Positions 63,330 to 64,000 of a DNA stretch of 64,000 nucleotides are shown here, piece after piece. The notes under the pieces were generated by a model. That model was not told the DNA's origin, did not search any database, and was given only the letters and a program-made list of their open reading frames with translations. The position numbers were made by a program, and so were the translations under genes. The DNA lies in NCBI RefSeq assembly GCF_020524085.2, contig NZ_CP129016.1, positions 377,001 through 441,000 on the forward strand, written 5' to 3'. This stretch comes from Halobacillus litoralis. Lineage in GTDB: Bacteria; Bacillota; Bacilli; Bacillales; Halobacillaceae. The number at the start of each line of letters is the position of its first letter. Positions within the stretch are counted from its first letter, which is position 1.

Positions 63330-64000
63330 TTAACTTTTTTCTTCTGCTTTCTTTTTAAAATCGAATTTAATTTTGAAATCTTCATCCAGTGTTAGAGCCG
63401 TACTGAACGTCTTCTTTCCCTTAAACCCTTTTAATACCTTCGTACGTTTTTTCTCGCAAAGCGTTTTAATCATATTTGCACTCAGCGACTTCCCTGCCAA
63501 CCTTTTCGGAAAACTTACCTTACACCCTTTTTTGTATTCGGAACACGCATAAAACTTGTAACGGTCCATAATGGAACCCGTCTGGCAGGCCGGGCATTTG
63601 GCAATGGGGGTATTCCACTTTTTCTTTTCACCTGTATTCCGGATTTGAACCTGTTGAATGGAATCAGGGGTCTCCTGGATCAGTTTTTCAATAAACTGGC
63701 TCGTCTGCTTGATGAACATTTGTTTCGAGCCTTCGCCACTTCCGATTTTCTTCAAATACGACTCCCACTTGGCGGTCATGGAAGGGCTCGATAACAGCGT
63801 CCCTTCGATAGCTTCACAAAGTGTGATGCCTTTAGCCGTGACGTAGACGTTGTTCTTTTTCACTTCAATGTATTTTTGCGCCTTGATCGTTTCAATGATG
63901 CTTGAGCGGGTCGCTTCAGTCCCGAGGCCTTCCACCTCTTTCAGGATCTCCACGTCTCCCTCGTCATCCATGAGCTTTCCACACGTTTTCATCATGTTGA
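63330..64000 (-). CDS. topB: DNA topoisomerase III, C-terminal part (N-terminus outside window)
   Basis: The last 223 codons of a type IA topoisomerase. VEGLGTEATRSSIIETIKAQKYIE is the highly conserved segment near the end of the topoisomerase domain. A Cys-containing zinc-ribbon-like segment (KCPACQTGSIMDRYKFYACS) and a TOP3-like basic tail follow. No start codon is needed since the frame continues beyond position 64000. Confidence 0.92.
   Translation of the reverse strand, partial: NMMKTCGKLMDDEGDVEILKEVEGLGTEATRSSIIETIKAQKYIEVKKNNVYVTAKGITLCEAIEGTLLSSPSMTAKWESYLKKIGSGEGSKQMFIKQTSQFIEKLIQETPDSIQQVQIRNTGEKKKWNTPIAKCPACQTGSIMDRYKFYACSEYKKGCKVSFPKRLAGKSLSANMIKTLCEKKRTKVLKGFKGKKTFSTALTLDEDFKIKFDFKKKAEEKS

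Noticed and set aside
1..64000. tRNA, rRNA, riboswitch or prophage
   Set aside because: I found no tRNA-like cloverleaf, rRNA segment, known riboswitch core or phage structural genes by eye; a covariance-model scan would be needed to exclude small RNAs.

Overview
The window looks like chromosomal DNA of a moderately halophilic, spore-forming member of the Bacillaceae. A Halobacillus-like organism is my best guess. The evidence is AAGGAGG-type ribosome binding sites, many acidic proteins, spore-coat and Spo0M genes, a LacI-type operator pair, MntR-type boxes, a BCCT transporter and a Bacillaceae-type dispersed repeat. I see no tRNA, rRNA, CRISPR array or intact insertion sequence. Gene names rest on motifs and family knowledge only.

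Layout. (1) 1-10900, minus strand: a pectin/galacturonate operon (uxaB-uxaC-uxaA-kdgA-kdgK-TIM-barrel gene) ending in a very large secreted PL9 pectate lyase that leaves the window. It is driven by one promoter with two identical palindromic operators. (2) 10950-17400, minus: a PBP3-like transpeptidase, a BCCT transporter with an atypical signature, an uncharacterised membrane protein, a VOC protein and a ZIP metal transporter. (3) 17650-25610: a spore-surface cluster of three CsxC-like SPOCS proteins, a SpoVID/SipL-like protein and a CotY/CotZ-like protein. Inside it sits an actin-like ParM gene, a small ParR-like gene and seven 21-bp tandem repeats. (4) 25640-32700: membrane proteins, type-II NADH dehydrogenase, aldo-keto reductase, a cytochrome P450, a TspO-like protein and class I fructose-bisphosphate aldolase. 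(5) 32700-35720: cadC/cadA-type metal efflux with a Cys-rich ATPase N-terminus. (6) 35900-40520: a YhgE-like protein and an MMPL exporter divergent from a TetR regulator. (7) 40570-44150: two small membrane proteins and an ABC manganese importer with two MntR-like boxes. (8) 44200-46580: a sortase with a C-terminal FnIII-like domain and its likely MPDTG substrate. (9) 46850-54250: GNAT, VOC, a dispersed repeat, LTA synthase, an FAD monooxygenase and a berberine-bridge-type oxidase. (10) 54350-64000: SDR, YflT, Spo0M, small proteins, AlaX, a divergent phosphofructokinase, prolyl-4-hydroxylase-like, cupin and the end of topB.

Eight genes are interrupted, by nine lesions in all. Seven lesions look like single-base insertions, six of them in G/C or A runs. 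Two are in-frame stops. This pattern points to homopolymer sequencing error at least as much as to real gene decay, so these genes are listed as disrupted with their likely full spans.
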